Of a stretch of 64,000 bases of DNA, positions 35,579 through 44,445 are shown piece after piece. Origin of the DNA: Kallotenue papyrolyticum (GTDB taxonomy: Bacteria; Chloroflexota; Chloroflexia; Chloroflexales; Kallotenuaceae). Both the position numbers and the translations under genes were made by a program. The notes below the pieces were generated by a model that had not been told where the DNA came from, did no database searches, and worked only from the letters and a program-made list of their open reading frames with translations. Positions within the stretch are counted from its first letter, which is position 1; the number at the start of each line of letters is the position of its first letter. The stretch is from positions 558,001 to 622,000 of the forward strand of contig NZ_JAGA01000003.1 of the NCBI RefSeq assembly GCF_000526415.1. The letters are read 5' to 3'.

Positions 35579-36799
35579 TTATCCGGTGCGCAACAAACGC
35601 CACACCACCTGCGGCGTCGGCCGCGTGCCACTGAGCAGAATCGTGCTGCGAAACAGACGCGCTGTGATCCAGAGCGCCACTGCCGTGGCCAGCACCAGCA
35701 GGGCAGCGCTCAGCACAAGCTGCCAGAGCGGCACCACGCCGTTGACCAGGCGCAGCACCATGGCTACCGGCGCGGTCAGCGGAAAGAAGCTCAGGGCCAG
35801 CGGCAGCCAACCGTCGGGCTGTTGGCTGAAGGCCGCGGCAAACCAGAAGGGGATGAACAGCGGCAACGTCAGAAAGCCGCTCACCTGCGCTGCCTCGCGC
35901 AGCGAGCCACCGACCGCGCCCAGGCCCATCAGCAATGCGCCAAAACACAGGAAGCCCAACACAAACGCCAGCGCGCACCAGAGCCAGACCACCGCCGACA
36001 ACGTTCCCAGTGCCAGGTCACCCAGCGCGCTGGCGCTCAGGCCAACGAGCCCGCCACCCAACAGCGCCCACACGCTGAGCTGCAACAGGCTCATCAGCCC
36101 CAGACCCAGCAGCTTGCCCTGCATCAACTGCATTGGCGAGACTGAGGTCAGCAGCACCTCGATGGTGCGATTCTCTTTCTCTTCGGCGATCGCCTGCGTC
36201 AGCCAGCCGCTGCTGTTGATGATCGCAAAGCCCAGCAGCAGCGCCAGCGCGATGGCCGGCCCCCGAAATGGATTGCCGTCGCCGGCAGGCACCCGCTCGC
36301 CGACGCGCTCAAAGGCAACCTCCAACGGCCGTTCCAGCCGCTCCGCGACCTGGGCGTCGCCCACCAGGTTGAAGCGCAGCGCCAGGCGCAAGGCACGCAC
36401 ATCGCTCTCGCCGATATCGGTGAAGCCGGTCTGGCGCGCCACGCGCACCACCGTGCCGCTCGACAGGTAGTCGGGCGGAATCACAAAGAAACTGCCGATC
36501 GCGCCGGAGCGCAGCGCCGCAGCGGCACCGGCCTCGTCCTCAAAAGCGATCAACTGCCCTTCGACGTCAGGCGGCAGCGCGCGCAGGATGCCGGCCTGAT
36601 CAACGTAACCCGCCGGCTGCGCGGCGCTCATCGGCGCATCGCGGTCCAGGCGACGCGCCATGAAGCTAAAGCCGACGCTCATCGCCAGAAAGAAGCCTAG
36701 CGTCAGCAGCGGCATGACGAAGGTCGTAATGTACCAGCTCGGACGGCGCAGCATCACCCGCATCTCACGCAGCGCGACCGACCAAACCGTGGATCGCAT
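35579..36799 (-). CDS. ABC-2 type transporter permease (NatB-like), second copy
   Basis: A 406-residue membrane protein. One N-terminal helix (about 20-42), an extracytoplasmic domain of about 130 residues (GYVDQAGILRALP, RSGAIGSFFVIPPDYLSSG), then five or six helices with the junction motif QAIAEEKENRTIEVLLTSVS typical of NatB/YhaP-type permeases. With the ATPase at 38031-38984 and the first permease at 36809-37999 it forms an ABC exporter; two different permeases suggest a heterodimer. The ATG at 36799 follows GAGGAGGAG. Transported substrate unknown; sodium ions or a peptide/lipid are possibilities known for relatives. Confidence 0.83.
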   Translation of the reverse strand: MRSTVWSVALREMRVMLRRPSWYITTFVMPLLTLGFFLAMSVGFSFMARRLDRDAPMSAAQPAGYVDQAGILRALPPDVEGQLIAFEDEAGAAAALRSGAIGSFFVIPPDYLSSGTVVRVARQTGFTDIGESDVRALRLALRFNLVGDAQVAERLERPLEVAFERVGERVPAGDGNPFRGPAIALALLLGFAIINSSGWLTQAIAEEKENRTIEVLLTSVSPMQLMQGKLLGLGLMSLLQLSVWALLGGGLVGLSASALGDLALGTLSAVVWLWCALAFVLGFLCFGALLMGLGAVGGSLREAAQVSGFLTLPLFIPFWFAAAFSQQPDGWLPLALSFFPLTAPVAMVLRLVNGVVPLWQLVLSAALLVLATAVALWITARLFRSTILLSGTRPTPQVVWRLLRTG

Positions 36800-36808
36800 G
36801 GCTCCTCC

Positions 36809-37999
36809 TCAGGCGCCAACCATCTCGCGCAGGCTCAAGCGCTTGCCGTAGCGCAACATTCCCAGCCGCATCACCCGCGCCGCCAGCCAGAGCGCCGCCA
36901 GCGTGCTGAGCAACAACAACAGCGCGCTGAGCGCGATCTGCCACCCTGGCACATCCGCCAACGGCAGGCGCATCAACATCGTCAGTGGCGCGGTCAGCGG
37001 GATCAGGCTGAGGATCACCGCCAGGGTGCCGTTGGGCTGCGCCAGCAGCAACACCAGCAGAAAGAAAGGCACCATCATCACCAGCGACACGGGCGCGATC
37101 AGCGGTTGGGCCTCCTGTGGCGTCGTCGTCGCCGCGCCAGCGATGGTATAGAGACTAGCGACCAGCAGGTAGCCCAAACCAAAGAAGAGCAACCCCAGCG
37201 CAAGCTGGCCCCAGGGCAACGCCCACCCCGCCGGCCAGCCCACGCGCCACGCCACGCCCAGGCCCAGCAACGCCGCCATGCCGACCCAGATCACCATCTG
37301 TGTCAGGCCCACCGCGCTGAGGCCGATGATCTTGCCGGCCATCATCTGCGTGGGCGAGAGTGAGGTCGCCAGCAGCTCCATGACGCGGTTCTCCTTCTCT
37401 TCGCTGAGCGCCTGGAGTAGGTAGCCGCTGGTGGTGAAGGTGGTGATCACAAACAGCAGCGCCAGGGCATAGGGCAGGGCAAAGGTCAGCCCCTGATGAA
37501 CGCCGTCGCGCTGTGCACTGTCCAGCGTACGTAACCGTAGATTGAGCGGGTCTTCGGCGCGCGCGCGACGCTCCGGCGGCAGGTCGCGCGTCAGGCCCGC
37601 GCGCAGCAGCGCGCGCAGTTGATCCTCCGCCGCCTCCGACAGGGCACGCCGCCCCACCGCCCGCACCTGACCGCGGCTCAGATAGTCGGCGGGGATCACC
37701 ACATAGGCATCGATCACGCCCTGCGCAAAGGCCGCGCGCGCCGCGGCTTCGTCCGCAAAGACGCGCATGGGGAGCGGCTGTTCCAGGTCGAGCGCCGCCG
37801 GCTCGATCGCGGCAAAGCGTCCGGTCTGATCGACCAGGCCCAGGGCCTGCTCGCGGTACATGCTCAGCCAGTTCAGCGCGCCAATGATCACGCCCAGCAC
37901 GATCAGCAACAGCGGCAGGCCAAGCGCCATCAGCAGGAAAGCGCGCCGCCGCACATGGCGCGTGTACTCGTAGCCGATCACTAACAGAAGCGTACGCAT
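36809..37999 (-). CDS. ABC-2 type transporter permease (NatB-like), first copy
   Basis: A 396-residue membrane protein similar in layout to the permease gene that follows it: N-terminal helix (about 20-42), an external domain with LVDQTGRFAAI and AQGVIDAYVVIPADYLSRG, then helices around QALSEEKENRVMELLATSLS. The start MRTLLLVIGYEY at 37999 follows GGGAGCCTGGAG; the open frame upstream overlaps the ATPase gene and lacks a ribosome site. Gaps to the neighbours are 31 and 9 bp, consistent with one operon. Together with the partner permease it should form the membrane channel of the exporter. Confidence 0.83.
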   Translation of the reverse strand: MRTLLLVIGYEYTRHVRRRAFLLMALGLPLLLIVLGVIIGALNWLSMYREQALGLVDQTGRFAAIEPAALDLEQPLPMRVFADEAAARAAFAQGVIDAYVVIPADYLSRGQVRAVGRRALSEAAEDQLRALLRAGLTRDLPPERRARAEDPLNLRLRTLDSAQRDGVHQGLTFALPYALALLFVITTFTTSGYLLQALSEEKENRVMELLATSLSPTQMMAGKIIGLSAVGLTQMVIWVGMAALLGLGVAWRVGWPAGWALPWGQLALGLLFFGLGYLLVASLYTIAGAATTTPQEAQPLIAPVSLVMMVPFFLLVLLLAQPNGTLAVILSLIPLTAPLTMLMRLPLADVPGWQIALSALLLLLSTLAALWLAARVMRLGMLRYGKRLSLREMVGA

Positions 38000-38030
38000 G
38001 CTCCAGGCTCCCGCGGCAGCCGGTGCCGGG

Positions 38031-38984
38031 TTACTCGGCGGCTGCCAAGGCTTCGTCGTAGCGCTGAGGGGCGTGCCGCTCCACACGCTCGCGGCCCTCT
38101 ACCACGGCGATGAAGATATCGTCCAGCGAGGGCGTGGCCACCTCGAAGCGTTCGATACGCGCCGCAGGTTGCTGCGCCAGCGCGCGCCAGACCTGCTGCG
38201 GATCGCTGCTCTCGTCGAGCCATAGCTCGTAGGCGCCGTTGACAGATTCAATGCGCTGTACGCCCGGCACACGCGCGAAATCGGCGCTCCCCTGCACTAC
38301 CACCGCGTTGGGCGCCCAGCGCCGCCTCACCTCCTCCAACGCACCGTACAGCACCAGACGTCCCTGGTTGAACATGGCGATGCGGGCGCACAGCTCGTGC
38401 ACGCGATCCATCTGGTGCGTGCTCATGATGATCGCTGCGCCGCGCGCGCAGGCTTCGCGCAGGAGATCCTTGACCAGACGCGTGTTGACCGGATCCAGAC
38501 CGTAGAACGGCTCATCGATGATCAGCAGATCGGGATCGTGCAGCAGGGCGACGCCGAGTTGTACCTTCTGCTGCATACCCTTCGAGAGGTCCTTGACCTT
38601 TTTGCCAGCCACATCCGCCAGCCCAACGCGCTCCAGGTAGGCCAGCGCCCGCCGCCGCGCTTCGGCGCGGCTCAGGCCCTTGAGCGAAGCCAGGTACACC
38701 AGGCACTCCAGCACGCTGACGTTTTTGTACAGGCCGCGCTCTTCCGGCAGATAGCCGATGCGCCGCTTGGCCGCCTCGTCCAGCGGCGCGCCGAAAACGC
38801 GGATCACGCCGCGGTCGGGACGGAAGATATCCAGGATCATACGGATCGTCGTGGTCTTGCCCGCGCCGTTGGGTCCCAGCAGGCCAAAGATTTCGCCGCC
38901 CCAGATCTCCAGCGACACATCATCAACGGCGCGCGTCGCACCGAAGCTTTTGCTTACCTGCCGAAGTTCGACCACCGGCTGCAT
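38031..38984 (-). CDS. ABC transporter ATP-binding protein (NatA-like)
   Basis: A 317-residue ATPase. Walker A GPNGAGKTTTIRM (about residues 39-51), Q-loop region YLPEERGLYKNVSV, signature LSKGMQQKVQLG, Walker B LLIIDEPFYGLDP and the switch His in STHQMD are all intact. The C-terminal 90 residues form the DUF4162-type domain common in this subfamily. It energises the two following ABC-2 permeases. The ATG at 38984 follows GTGGAGGAG. First gene of a four-gene minus-strand operon that ends with the alpha/beta hydrolase. Confidence 0.9.
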   Translation of the reverse strand: MQPVVELRQVSKSFGATRAVDDVSLEIWGGEIFGLLGPNGAGKTTTIRMILDIFRPDRGVIRVFGAPLDEAAKRRIGYLPEERGLYKNVSVLECLVYLASLKGLSRAEARRRALAYLERVGLADVAGKKVKDLSKGMQQKVQLGVALLHDPDLLIIDEPFYGLDPVNTRLVKDLLREACARGAAIIMSTHQMDRVHELCARIAMFNQGRLVLYGALEEVRRRWAPNAVVVQGSADFARVPGVQRIESVNGAYELWLDESSDPQQVWRALAQQPAARIERFEVATPSLDDIFIAVVEGRERVERHAPQRYDEALAAAE

Positions 38985-39128
38985 AGCCGCTCCTCCACGA
39001 GAGCTGGTTCAGGGTGCCATGGTGAGACGCTGCCACATAGCCCAGGGTTGCAGCGCTGCCTGCGCGGCGATCTTGTCGGCTGTGCTATCATGGGACATGT
39101 CGCATCGCTCAGCAAGAAAGCACCAGGC

Positions 39129-39818
39129 ATGGAGCCGGCTCGCATTCTGATCGTTGATGACGAAGCGCCGATCGTCGAGCTGATCTGCGCCTACCTGCGC
39201 CAGGACGGCTTTGCGGTGGCTACCGCCAGCGATGGCCTGGGCGCGCTGGAAGCGGTCGAGCGCTTCAACCCCGACCTGGTGGTGCTGGACGTGCTGTTGC
39301 CCGGCCTGGACGGGCTGGAGATCTGCCGTCGCCTGCACCAAACACGCAACATCGGTATTCTGATGGTCTCGGCGCGCGCCGAAGAGGTCGATCGCCTGAT
39401 GGGCCTGGGCGCCGGCGCGGACGACTACCTGACCAAGCCCTTCTCGCCGCGCGAGCTGGTGGCGCGCGTCAAAGCCATTCTGCGGCGGCTGCGGCCCACG
39501 CCCAGCGGCAGCGACGTGCTGAGCTTTCGGCACCTGGCGCTGGAGATCGATGTTGAACGCCGCGAAGTGCGCCGCGCCGGACGCAACGTCGAGCTGACGC
39601 CGCTGGAATTTCAACTGCTGCGCGTGCTGGCCGCCTCGCCCGGTCGCGTCTTCACCCGCGAGCAACTGCTCCAGCGCGTCTGGGGCGATGACTTCTACGG
39701 CACCGACCGGGTCGTAGACGTGCACATCGGCCTGCTGCGCCGCAAGCTGGAGGTCGAGCCCGGCCTGCCCCAGCCGATCCAAACCGTGCGTGGCGTCGGC
39801 TACCGCTTCAGCGCGTAG
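39129..39818 (+). CDS. OmpR/PhoB-family response regulator
   Basis: A 229-residue regulator. The receiver domain has the acidic pair Asp10-Asp11 in LIVDDEAPI, phospho-acceptor Asp54 in LVVLDVLLPGLDG, Ser81 and Lys103 in YLTKPF. The C-terminal winged helix follows (LTPLEFQLLRVLAASPGRVF, REQLLQRVWGDDFYGTDRVV, DVHIGLLRRKLE). Such proteins bind tandem direct repeats as dimers when phosphorylated. No histidine kinase gene is adjacent. An in-frame ATG at 39090 is possible, but the ATG at 39129 gives the standard N-terminus. Downstream lies a set of 11-bp-phased repeats (39828-39891), a likely target. Confidence 0.9.
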   Translation: MEPARILIVDDEAPIVELICAYLRQDGFAVATASDGLGALEAVERFNPDLVVLDVLLPGLDGLEICRRLHQTRNIGILMVSARAEEVDRLMGLGAGADDYLTKPFSPRELVARVKAILRRLRPTPSGSDVLSFRHLALEIDVERREVRRAGRNVELTPLEFQLLRVLAASPGRVFTREQLLQRVWGDDFYGTDRVVDVHIGLLRRKLEVEPGLPQPIQTVRGVGYRFSA

Positions 39819-39827
39819 CCACCCTGC

Positions 39828-39891
39828 TATCTTTACCATATCTTTACAAAAACCATAAAAAAACGTTACACGATCCACACAGTATCTTTTC
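39828..39891 (+). promoter_or_regulatory. Pho-box-like array of 11-bp-phased direct repeats
   Basis: TATCTTTAC occurs at 39828-39836 and again at 39839-39847, an 11-bp period. GTTAC with TTAC at 39866-39869 and TCTTTTC at 39885-39891 fall on the same 11-bp phase (33 and 55 bp from the first). PhoB/OmpR-family regulators bind direct repeats with this spacing. The last repeat ends ten bases before a -10 element. That the adjacent regulator binds here is inferred. Confidence 0.55.
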
Positions 39892-39898
39892 AAAGCTG

Positions 39899-39907
39899 TG
39901 CTAGATT
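39899..39907 (+). promoter_or_regulatory. Extended -10 promoter of the symporter operon
   Basis: TGC followed by TAGATT (39902-39907). The -35 position (ACAGTA) is far from consensus, as expected for an activator-dependent promoter next to the phased repeats. Confidence 0.45.
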
Positions 39908-40189
39908 GGCTGCAACCTACGATCTAACCACCGAACACGACGAATATCGCCGGAGCCGCTGAACGGCGCGCTCCTAGTCAACGATAGATCGCAACGTCAG
40001 GGTCGCCGATGTCGCCGACAAGCATCGCCTGCCATCGAAACCGGCCATGCGCCGGAGCGTTTGGCATTGGCATACTGCCTGGGTTGTTTCGCAAAGGAGG
40101 TGTGCGCCGCAACGATCACAGCGACCTGTTGGCCTGACCGTCCACATCCGCATGAGAGCTTGCATGCTTCAGCGCCTGGAGGCACGCTC

Positions 40190-40495
40190 ATGGCTGAGAA
40201 ACCGACTGCGATGGAGTCCGGTGGTGTGGTCAATCAACGCGGACAGCGTGTTGATATGACCGCCTATTGGCGCAGCAACCTACGCCTGATCGCTGTGCTG
40301 CTGCTGATCTGGTTTGCCGTCTCCTACCTGCCCGTTCCCTTTGCTGAGCAACTCAACCGCATCGTGATCGCCGGCTTTCCGCTCGGCTACTACATCGGCG
40401 CCCAGGGCGCGCTGATCGTGTACGTGGTGCTGATCTTCTACTACGCTTGGCGAATGAACCGGCTTGACCGCGAATACGGCCTGGATGACGACTAG
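40190..40495 (+). CDS. DUF4212 small subunit of a sodium/solute symporter
   Basis: A 101-residue protein with two membrane helices (about 32-50 and 65-88). The segment YWRSNLRLIAVLLLIWFAVS and later FPLGYYIGAQGALIVYVVLI, followed by FYYAWRMNRLDREYG, is the characteristic DUF4212 pattern. In this family the small subunit is always encoded directly before an SSS-type large subunit, as here (20 bp apart). The ATG at 40190 follows CTGGAGG. Likely required for assembly or activity of the acetate-type transporter. Confidence 0.88.
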   Translation: MAEKPTAMESGGVVNQRGQRVDMTAYWRSNLRLIAVLLLIWFAVSYLPVPFAEQLNRIVIAGFPLGYYIGAQGALIVYVVLIFYYAWRMNRLDREYGLDDD

Positions 40496-40515
40496 TCCGA
40501 GGAGGGGCTACGGCT

Positions 40516-42414
40516 ATGGCAGTTGCACAAAAACGGTCGATCCCCGTCTGGCAGAACTACCTGGCACGGCGGTATGGCCTGTTCACCATCGGCTTGATCA
40601 TCTTCTCGTTCATTATCGGTTTGCTGGAGTATGCTGGCGTGCTGGGCACGCGCTCGATCGGCTACCTCTTCCTGATGCTGACGATCGGCATGTATGCCCT
40701 GATTGGCATCATGAGCCGCACCAAACATCTGGACGAGTACTATGTCGCCGGGCGCGCCGTGCCGGCGATCGCCAACGGTATGGCCACCGGCGCCGACTGG
40801 ATGAGCGCGGCTTCGTTTATCTCCATGGCCGGCACGCTCTGGCTGCTGGGCTATGACGGCCTGGCCTATATCATGGGCTGGACCGGCGGCTACGTGCTGC
40901 TGGCGCTGTTGTTCGCGCCCTACATCCGCAAGTTCGGCCAGTACACCATCCCCGATTTCGTCGGCGCGCGCTACGGCGGCAACCGCGCCCGCGTCGTTTC
41001 CTCGATCGCGGCGATCCTGATCTCGTTCACCTACGTCACGGCGCAGGTGTCGGGCGTGGGCATCATCATGAGCCGGCTGGTAGGCGTGGACTACAAGATC
41101 GGCGTGGTGGTTGGCCTGCTGGGCGTGCTGGTCTGCTCCTTCCTGGGCGGCATGAAAGCCGTTACCTGGACGCAGGTGGCGCAGTACATCATCCTGATCA
41201 TCGCCTACCTGGTGCCGGTCACCATGCTCTCGCTCGCCCTGACCGGCAGCCCGATCCCGCAGCTCTCCTATGGCCGGGCGCTCCAGAACATCGACCGGCT
41301 CGAGCGCGAACTGGGCCTGCAAACCCAGTACACCAAACCGTTTACTACCGGCCTATCGAACCAGTCGGCGATCGACAGCGCCAAGCAGATCGGCCTGACG
41401 CCGCCGGAGCTCAAAGTTGTCAACGACTGGAAGGGCACGCCCTGGAACTTCCTGGCGCTGTTGGCCTGTCTGATGCTCGGCACCGCCGGTCTACCCCATA
41501 TTCTGATCCGTTTCTATACCGTGCCCAGCGTCAAAGAGTCGCGCAAGAGCGTGGGGTACGCCCTCTTCTTCATCTTCCTGCTGTACTTCACGGCGCCGGC
41601 CTACGCCGCCTTCTCGCGCTGGGAGATTCTGCAGAACGTCGTTGGCCAGCGCATCGATCAGTTGCCGGCCTGGACCGAGAACTACGCCCGCACCGGCCTG
41701 CTGTCGATCAATGACGACCCGGCCAAGGGCGGCAACGGCGATGGCATTCTGCAGTTCAACGAGTTGAAGATCGGCGGCGACCTGATCGTGCTGGCCACAC
41801 CGGAGATCGCCGGCCTGCCCTACACCGTAGCGGCGCTGGTGGCAGCAGGCGGTCTGGCCGCCGCGCTCTCGACGGCCGACGGCCTGCTAGTGGTGATCGC
41901 CTCGGCGGTTGCCCACGACATCTTCTACAAGACTCTGCGGCCCAACGCCTCGCAGCGCACGCGCATCGCGGTCGGCAAGGCGATGATCCTGGTCGGCGCT
42001 TCCGCCGCAGCGCTGGCGGCCATGCCCAAGCTGGCCTTGATCGCGCAGATGGTCGCCTGGGCCTTCTCGCTGGCAGCCGCCTCGTTCTTCCCGATCCTGC
42101 TGCTGGGCATCTTCTGGAAGCGCGCCAACGGTGCGGGCGCCATCGCCGGCATGATCGGCGGCCTGGTAGTCACGATCAGCTACATGGTCGGGAACTACTT
42201 CGATCCGGCCTTCAACATCCTGGGCATCAGCCATGTCGGCGCGGGCATCTTCGGCATGCCGGTCAACTTCGCGTTGACGATCATCGTGTCGCTGCTCACG
42301 CAGGCGCCGCCGCTTGAAATCCAGCGCCTGGTCGACTCGCTGCGCCGGCCCGACAACGAGCCGGAAGGCCACGATCTGCGCAAAGATACCGGCGAGGCCG
42401 TGCCCGCCCACTAG
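40516..42414 (+). CDS. Sodium/solute symporter large subunit (SSS family, acetate permease-like)
   Basis: A 632-residue protein with about thirteen helices. Core SSS segments include YYVAGRAVPAIANGMATGADW, WTGGYVLLALLFAPYIRKFG, YTIPDFVGARYGGNRARVVS and ALSTADGLLVVIASAVAHD. A loop near residues 399-416 (DDPAKGGNGDGILQFNEL) looks like an EF-hand calcium loop. It belongs to the branch that pairs with DUF4212 and usually sits with acetyl-CoA synthetase, so acetate or a related short acid is the likely substrate, taken up with sodium. The ATG at 40516 follows GAGGAGG. Confidence 0.88.
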   Translation: MAVAQKRSIPVWQNYLARRYGLFTIGLIIFSFIIGLLEYAGVLGTRSIGYLFLMLTIGMYALIGIMSRTKHLDEYYVAGRAVPAIANGMATGADWMSAASFISMAGTLWLLGYDGLAYIMGWTGGYVLLALLFAPYIRKFGQYTIPDFVGARYGGNRARVVSSIAAILISFTYVTAQVSGVGIIMSRLVGVDYKIGVVVGLLGVLVCSFLGGMKAVTWTQVAQYIILIIAYLVPVTMLSLALTGSPIPQLSYGRALQNIDRLERELGLQTQYTKPFTTGLSNQSAIDSAKQIGLTPPELKVVNDWKGTPWNFLALLACLMLGTAGLPHILIRFYTVPSVKESRKSVGYALFFIFLLYFTAPAYAAFSRWEILQNVVGQRIDQLPAWTENYARTGLLSINDDPAKGGNGDGILQFNELKIGGDLIVLATPEIAGLPYTVAALVAAGGLAAALSTADGLLVVIASAVAHDIFYKTLRPNASQRTRIAVGKAMILVGASAAALAAMPKLALIAQMVAWAFSLAAASFFPILLLGIFWKRANGAGAIAGMIGGLVVTISYMVGNYFDPAFNILGISHVGAGIFGMPVNFALTIIVSLLTQAPPLEIQRLVDSLRRPDNEPEGHDLRKDTGEAVPAH

Positions 42415-42445
42415 AGACGCGACCCGCTTGGCGCTACACGGGCCG

Positions 42446-42473
42446 GGCGCGGAGGCCACGCCGCTTCCGCGCC
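42446..42473 (+). terminator. Terminator-like hairpin between the symporter and the first acyl-CoA synthetase gene
   Basis: GGCGCGGA (42446-42453) pairs with TCCGCGCC (42466-42473); CTTTT follows five bases later at the end of a 86-bp gap. It may partially terminate transcription and lower expression of the downstream genes. Confidence 0.5.
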
Positions 42474-42500
42474 TGCCCTTTTGATCATAGGGAGGCTGCA

Positions 42501-44417
42501 ATGACGCGCGCTCCTACCGAACGACCATCCACCGCCGTCTATGGCGGTGCGGAGCTGGTGCCGCCACCCAACCCCGAGCTGGCGGCGCAGGCCCAGGTCG
42601 GCGACTACCAGGCGCTCTACCGCCGCTCGCTGGAGCAACCCAACGATTTCTGGGCACAGGTTGCCCAGTGGATCGACTGGCATCGGCCCTTCACCCAGGT
42701 GCTGGACGACTCACGCGCGCCGTTCTACCGCTGGTTTGTCGGCGGCGCCACCAACGTCGTCACCAACGCGCTGGAGCGGCACTTGCCAACGCGCGGCGAT
42801 CAGACCGCGCTGATCTGGGAGGGCGAAGACGGCAGCGTGCGCACCTTCAGCTACCGCCAGCTCCACGAGGCCGTCAACCGCTGTGCCAACATGCTCGCCC
42901 GCCTGGGGGTGCAGCGCGGCGACCGCGTGGCGATCTACATGCCGCGCATCCCGGAGCAGGCGATCGCTATGCTGGCGACGGCCAAGCTGGGCGCGATCCA
43001 TACCGTGGTCTATGGCGGCCTGAGCCGTGAAGCACTGCACGCGCGCATCGCCGACGCCGAGGCCAAGGTGGTGATCACCGCCGATGGCGGCCACCTCAAC
43101 GGCAAGATCGTCGAACTTAAGCGCATCACCGATGCAGCCGTGGTCGACGCGCCCAGCGTTGAAACCGTGGTCTGCGTGCGCCACGCCGGCAACGCCATCG
43201 ACCGACAGGCGCGCGACCGCGACTGGCACGCGCTGATGAGCGAGCCCGGCCTGGACGCGCCCTGCCCCACCGCCTCCATGGATGCCGAGGATCCCTTCTT
43301 TATCATCTACACCAGCGGCTCGACCGGCGCGCCCAAGGGCGTGGTCCACACCGTCGGCGGCTACCTGGTAGACGTCTATTCCTCGCTGAAATGGGCGCTC
43401 GACCTGCGCGAGGGCGATGTGCTCTTCTGCACCTCGGACGCCGGCTGGATCGTCGGCCACTCGATCGTGCTCTACGGCCCACTGATGCACGGCATCACCA
43501 CGATCATGTACGAGGGCGCGCCGGCCTATCCCGATCCTGGGCGCTGGTGGCGCATCATCGAGCGCCATCGCGCCACGATCTTCTACACCGCGCCCACCGG
43601 CGTGCGCGGCCTGATGCGCTTCGGTGCGGAGTGGCCCAACAAGTATGATCTCAGCTCGCTGCGCCTGCTGTCGATCGCCGGCGAGCCGCTCAACCCCGAA
43701 GCCTGGCGCTGGTACTTCGAGCACATCGGACGCCGGCGCTGCCCGGTGATCGACTCATGGTGGCAGACCGAAACGGCGCGACCGATGATCTCCAACCTGC
43801 CCAACCTGCCGATGAAGCCGGGCTCGTGCGGCGTGCCGATGCCAGGCGTGGCGATCGCCATCGTCGATGATGAGGGCCGGCCCGCGCCGCCCGACAGCGA
43901 GGGCCGGCTGATCATCACGCGACCCTGGCCGGGCATGCTGCGCACAGTCTATAAAGACCCCGACCGCTACGTGAACCAGTACTGGAGCCAGGTGCCGGGC
44001 GCGTACCTCACCGGCGACGCGGCGCGCATCGACCGCGACGGCTACACCTGGGTGATCGGACGGGTGGATGATGTGATCAAGGTCTCCGGCTACCGCCTGG
44101 GCACCGCCGAGGTCGAGTCGGCGCTGGTGAGCCATCCGGCGGTGGCCGAAGCGGCGGTGATCGGCCTGCCGCACGAGGTCAAGGGCAACGCGATCCATGC
44201 CTTTGTGCTGCTGCGCCAGGACTATGAAGCCAGCGATCAGTTGGCCGAGGAGCTGCGCCAGCACGTCGCCGCGACCATGGGGCCGATCGCCAGGCCCGAA
44301 ACGGTTACGATCGTGCCCAAGCTGCCCAAAACCCGCTCCGGCAAGATCATGCGCCGCGTGTTGCGCGCCCAGGCGCTGGGTCAGCCGCTCGGCGATCTGA
44401 GCACGCTGGAGGAGTGA
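42501..44417 (+). CDS. Acetyl-CoA synthetase-like acyl-CoA synthetase (AMP-forming), copy 1
   Basis: A 638-residue ANL-superfamily enzyme that activates an acid to acyl-AMP and then acyl-CoA. Motifs: YTSGSTGAPKGVVHT (phosphate loop), EPLNPEAWRWYFEHI, DSWWQTETARPM (contains the acid-pocket Trp), YLTGDAARIDRDGY hinge region, and KTRSGKIMRR with the acetylatable catalytic lysine near the C-terminus. Compared with its neighbour the residues after WWQTET differ (ARPM instead of GAFM), so the substrate may be propionate or another short acid. ATG 42501 follows GGGAGG. Its C-terminal domain is nearly identical in DNA sequence to the second copy. Confidence 0.88.
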   Translation: MTRAPTERPSTAVYGGAELVPPPNPELAAQAQVGDYQALYRRSLEQPNDFWAQVAQWIDWHRPFTQVLDDSRAPFYRWFVGGATNVVTNALERHLPTRGDQTALIWEGEDGSVRTFSYRQLHEAVNRCANMLARLGVQRGDRVAIYMPRIPEQAIAMLATAKLGAIHTVVYGGLSREALHARIADAEAKVVITADGGHLNGKIVELKRITDAAVVDAPSVETVVCVRHAGNAIDRQARDRDWHALMSEPGLDAPCPTASMDAEDPFFIIYTSGSTGAPKGVVHTVGGYLVDVYSSLKWALDLREGDVLFCTSDAGWIVGHSIVLYGPLMHGITTIMYEGAPAYPDPGRWWRIIERHRATIFYTAPTGVRGLMRFGAEWPNKYDLSSLRLLSIAGEPLNPEAWRWYFEHIGRRRCPVIDSWWQTETARPMISNLPNLPMKPGSCGVPMPGVAIAIVDDEGRPAPPDSEGRLIITRPWPGMLRTVYKDPDRYVNQYWSQVPGAYLTGDAARIDRDGYTWVIGRVDDVIKVSGYRLGTAEVESALVSHPAVAEAAVIGLPHEVKGNAIHAFVLLRQDYEASDQLAEELRQHVAATMGPIARPETVTIVPKLPKTRSGKIMRRVLRAQALGQPLGDLSTLEE

Positions 44418-44445
44418 GGCAGGTTGGGGAGCACAGGCTCAGGTT

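Larger units (their letters stand above)
39819..40189. other. Regulatory intergenic region before the symporter operon
   Basis: A 371-bp gap. The first 90 bases are AT-rich and hold the phased repeats and a promoter; the remaining 275 bases would be the transcribed leader. The leader has an orphan strong ribosome-binding sequence, AAAGGAGG at 40093-40100, with no suitable start codon after it (a GTG one base away opens an 11-codon frame). No known riboswitch was recognised. Confidence 0.5.

Noticed and set aside
40102-40137. An 11-codon GTG frame after AAAGGAGG in the symporter leader
   Set aside because: The start codon is only one base from the ribosome site, which is too close for normal initiation.
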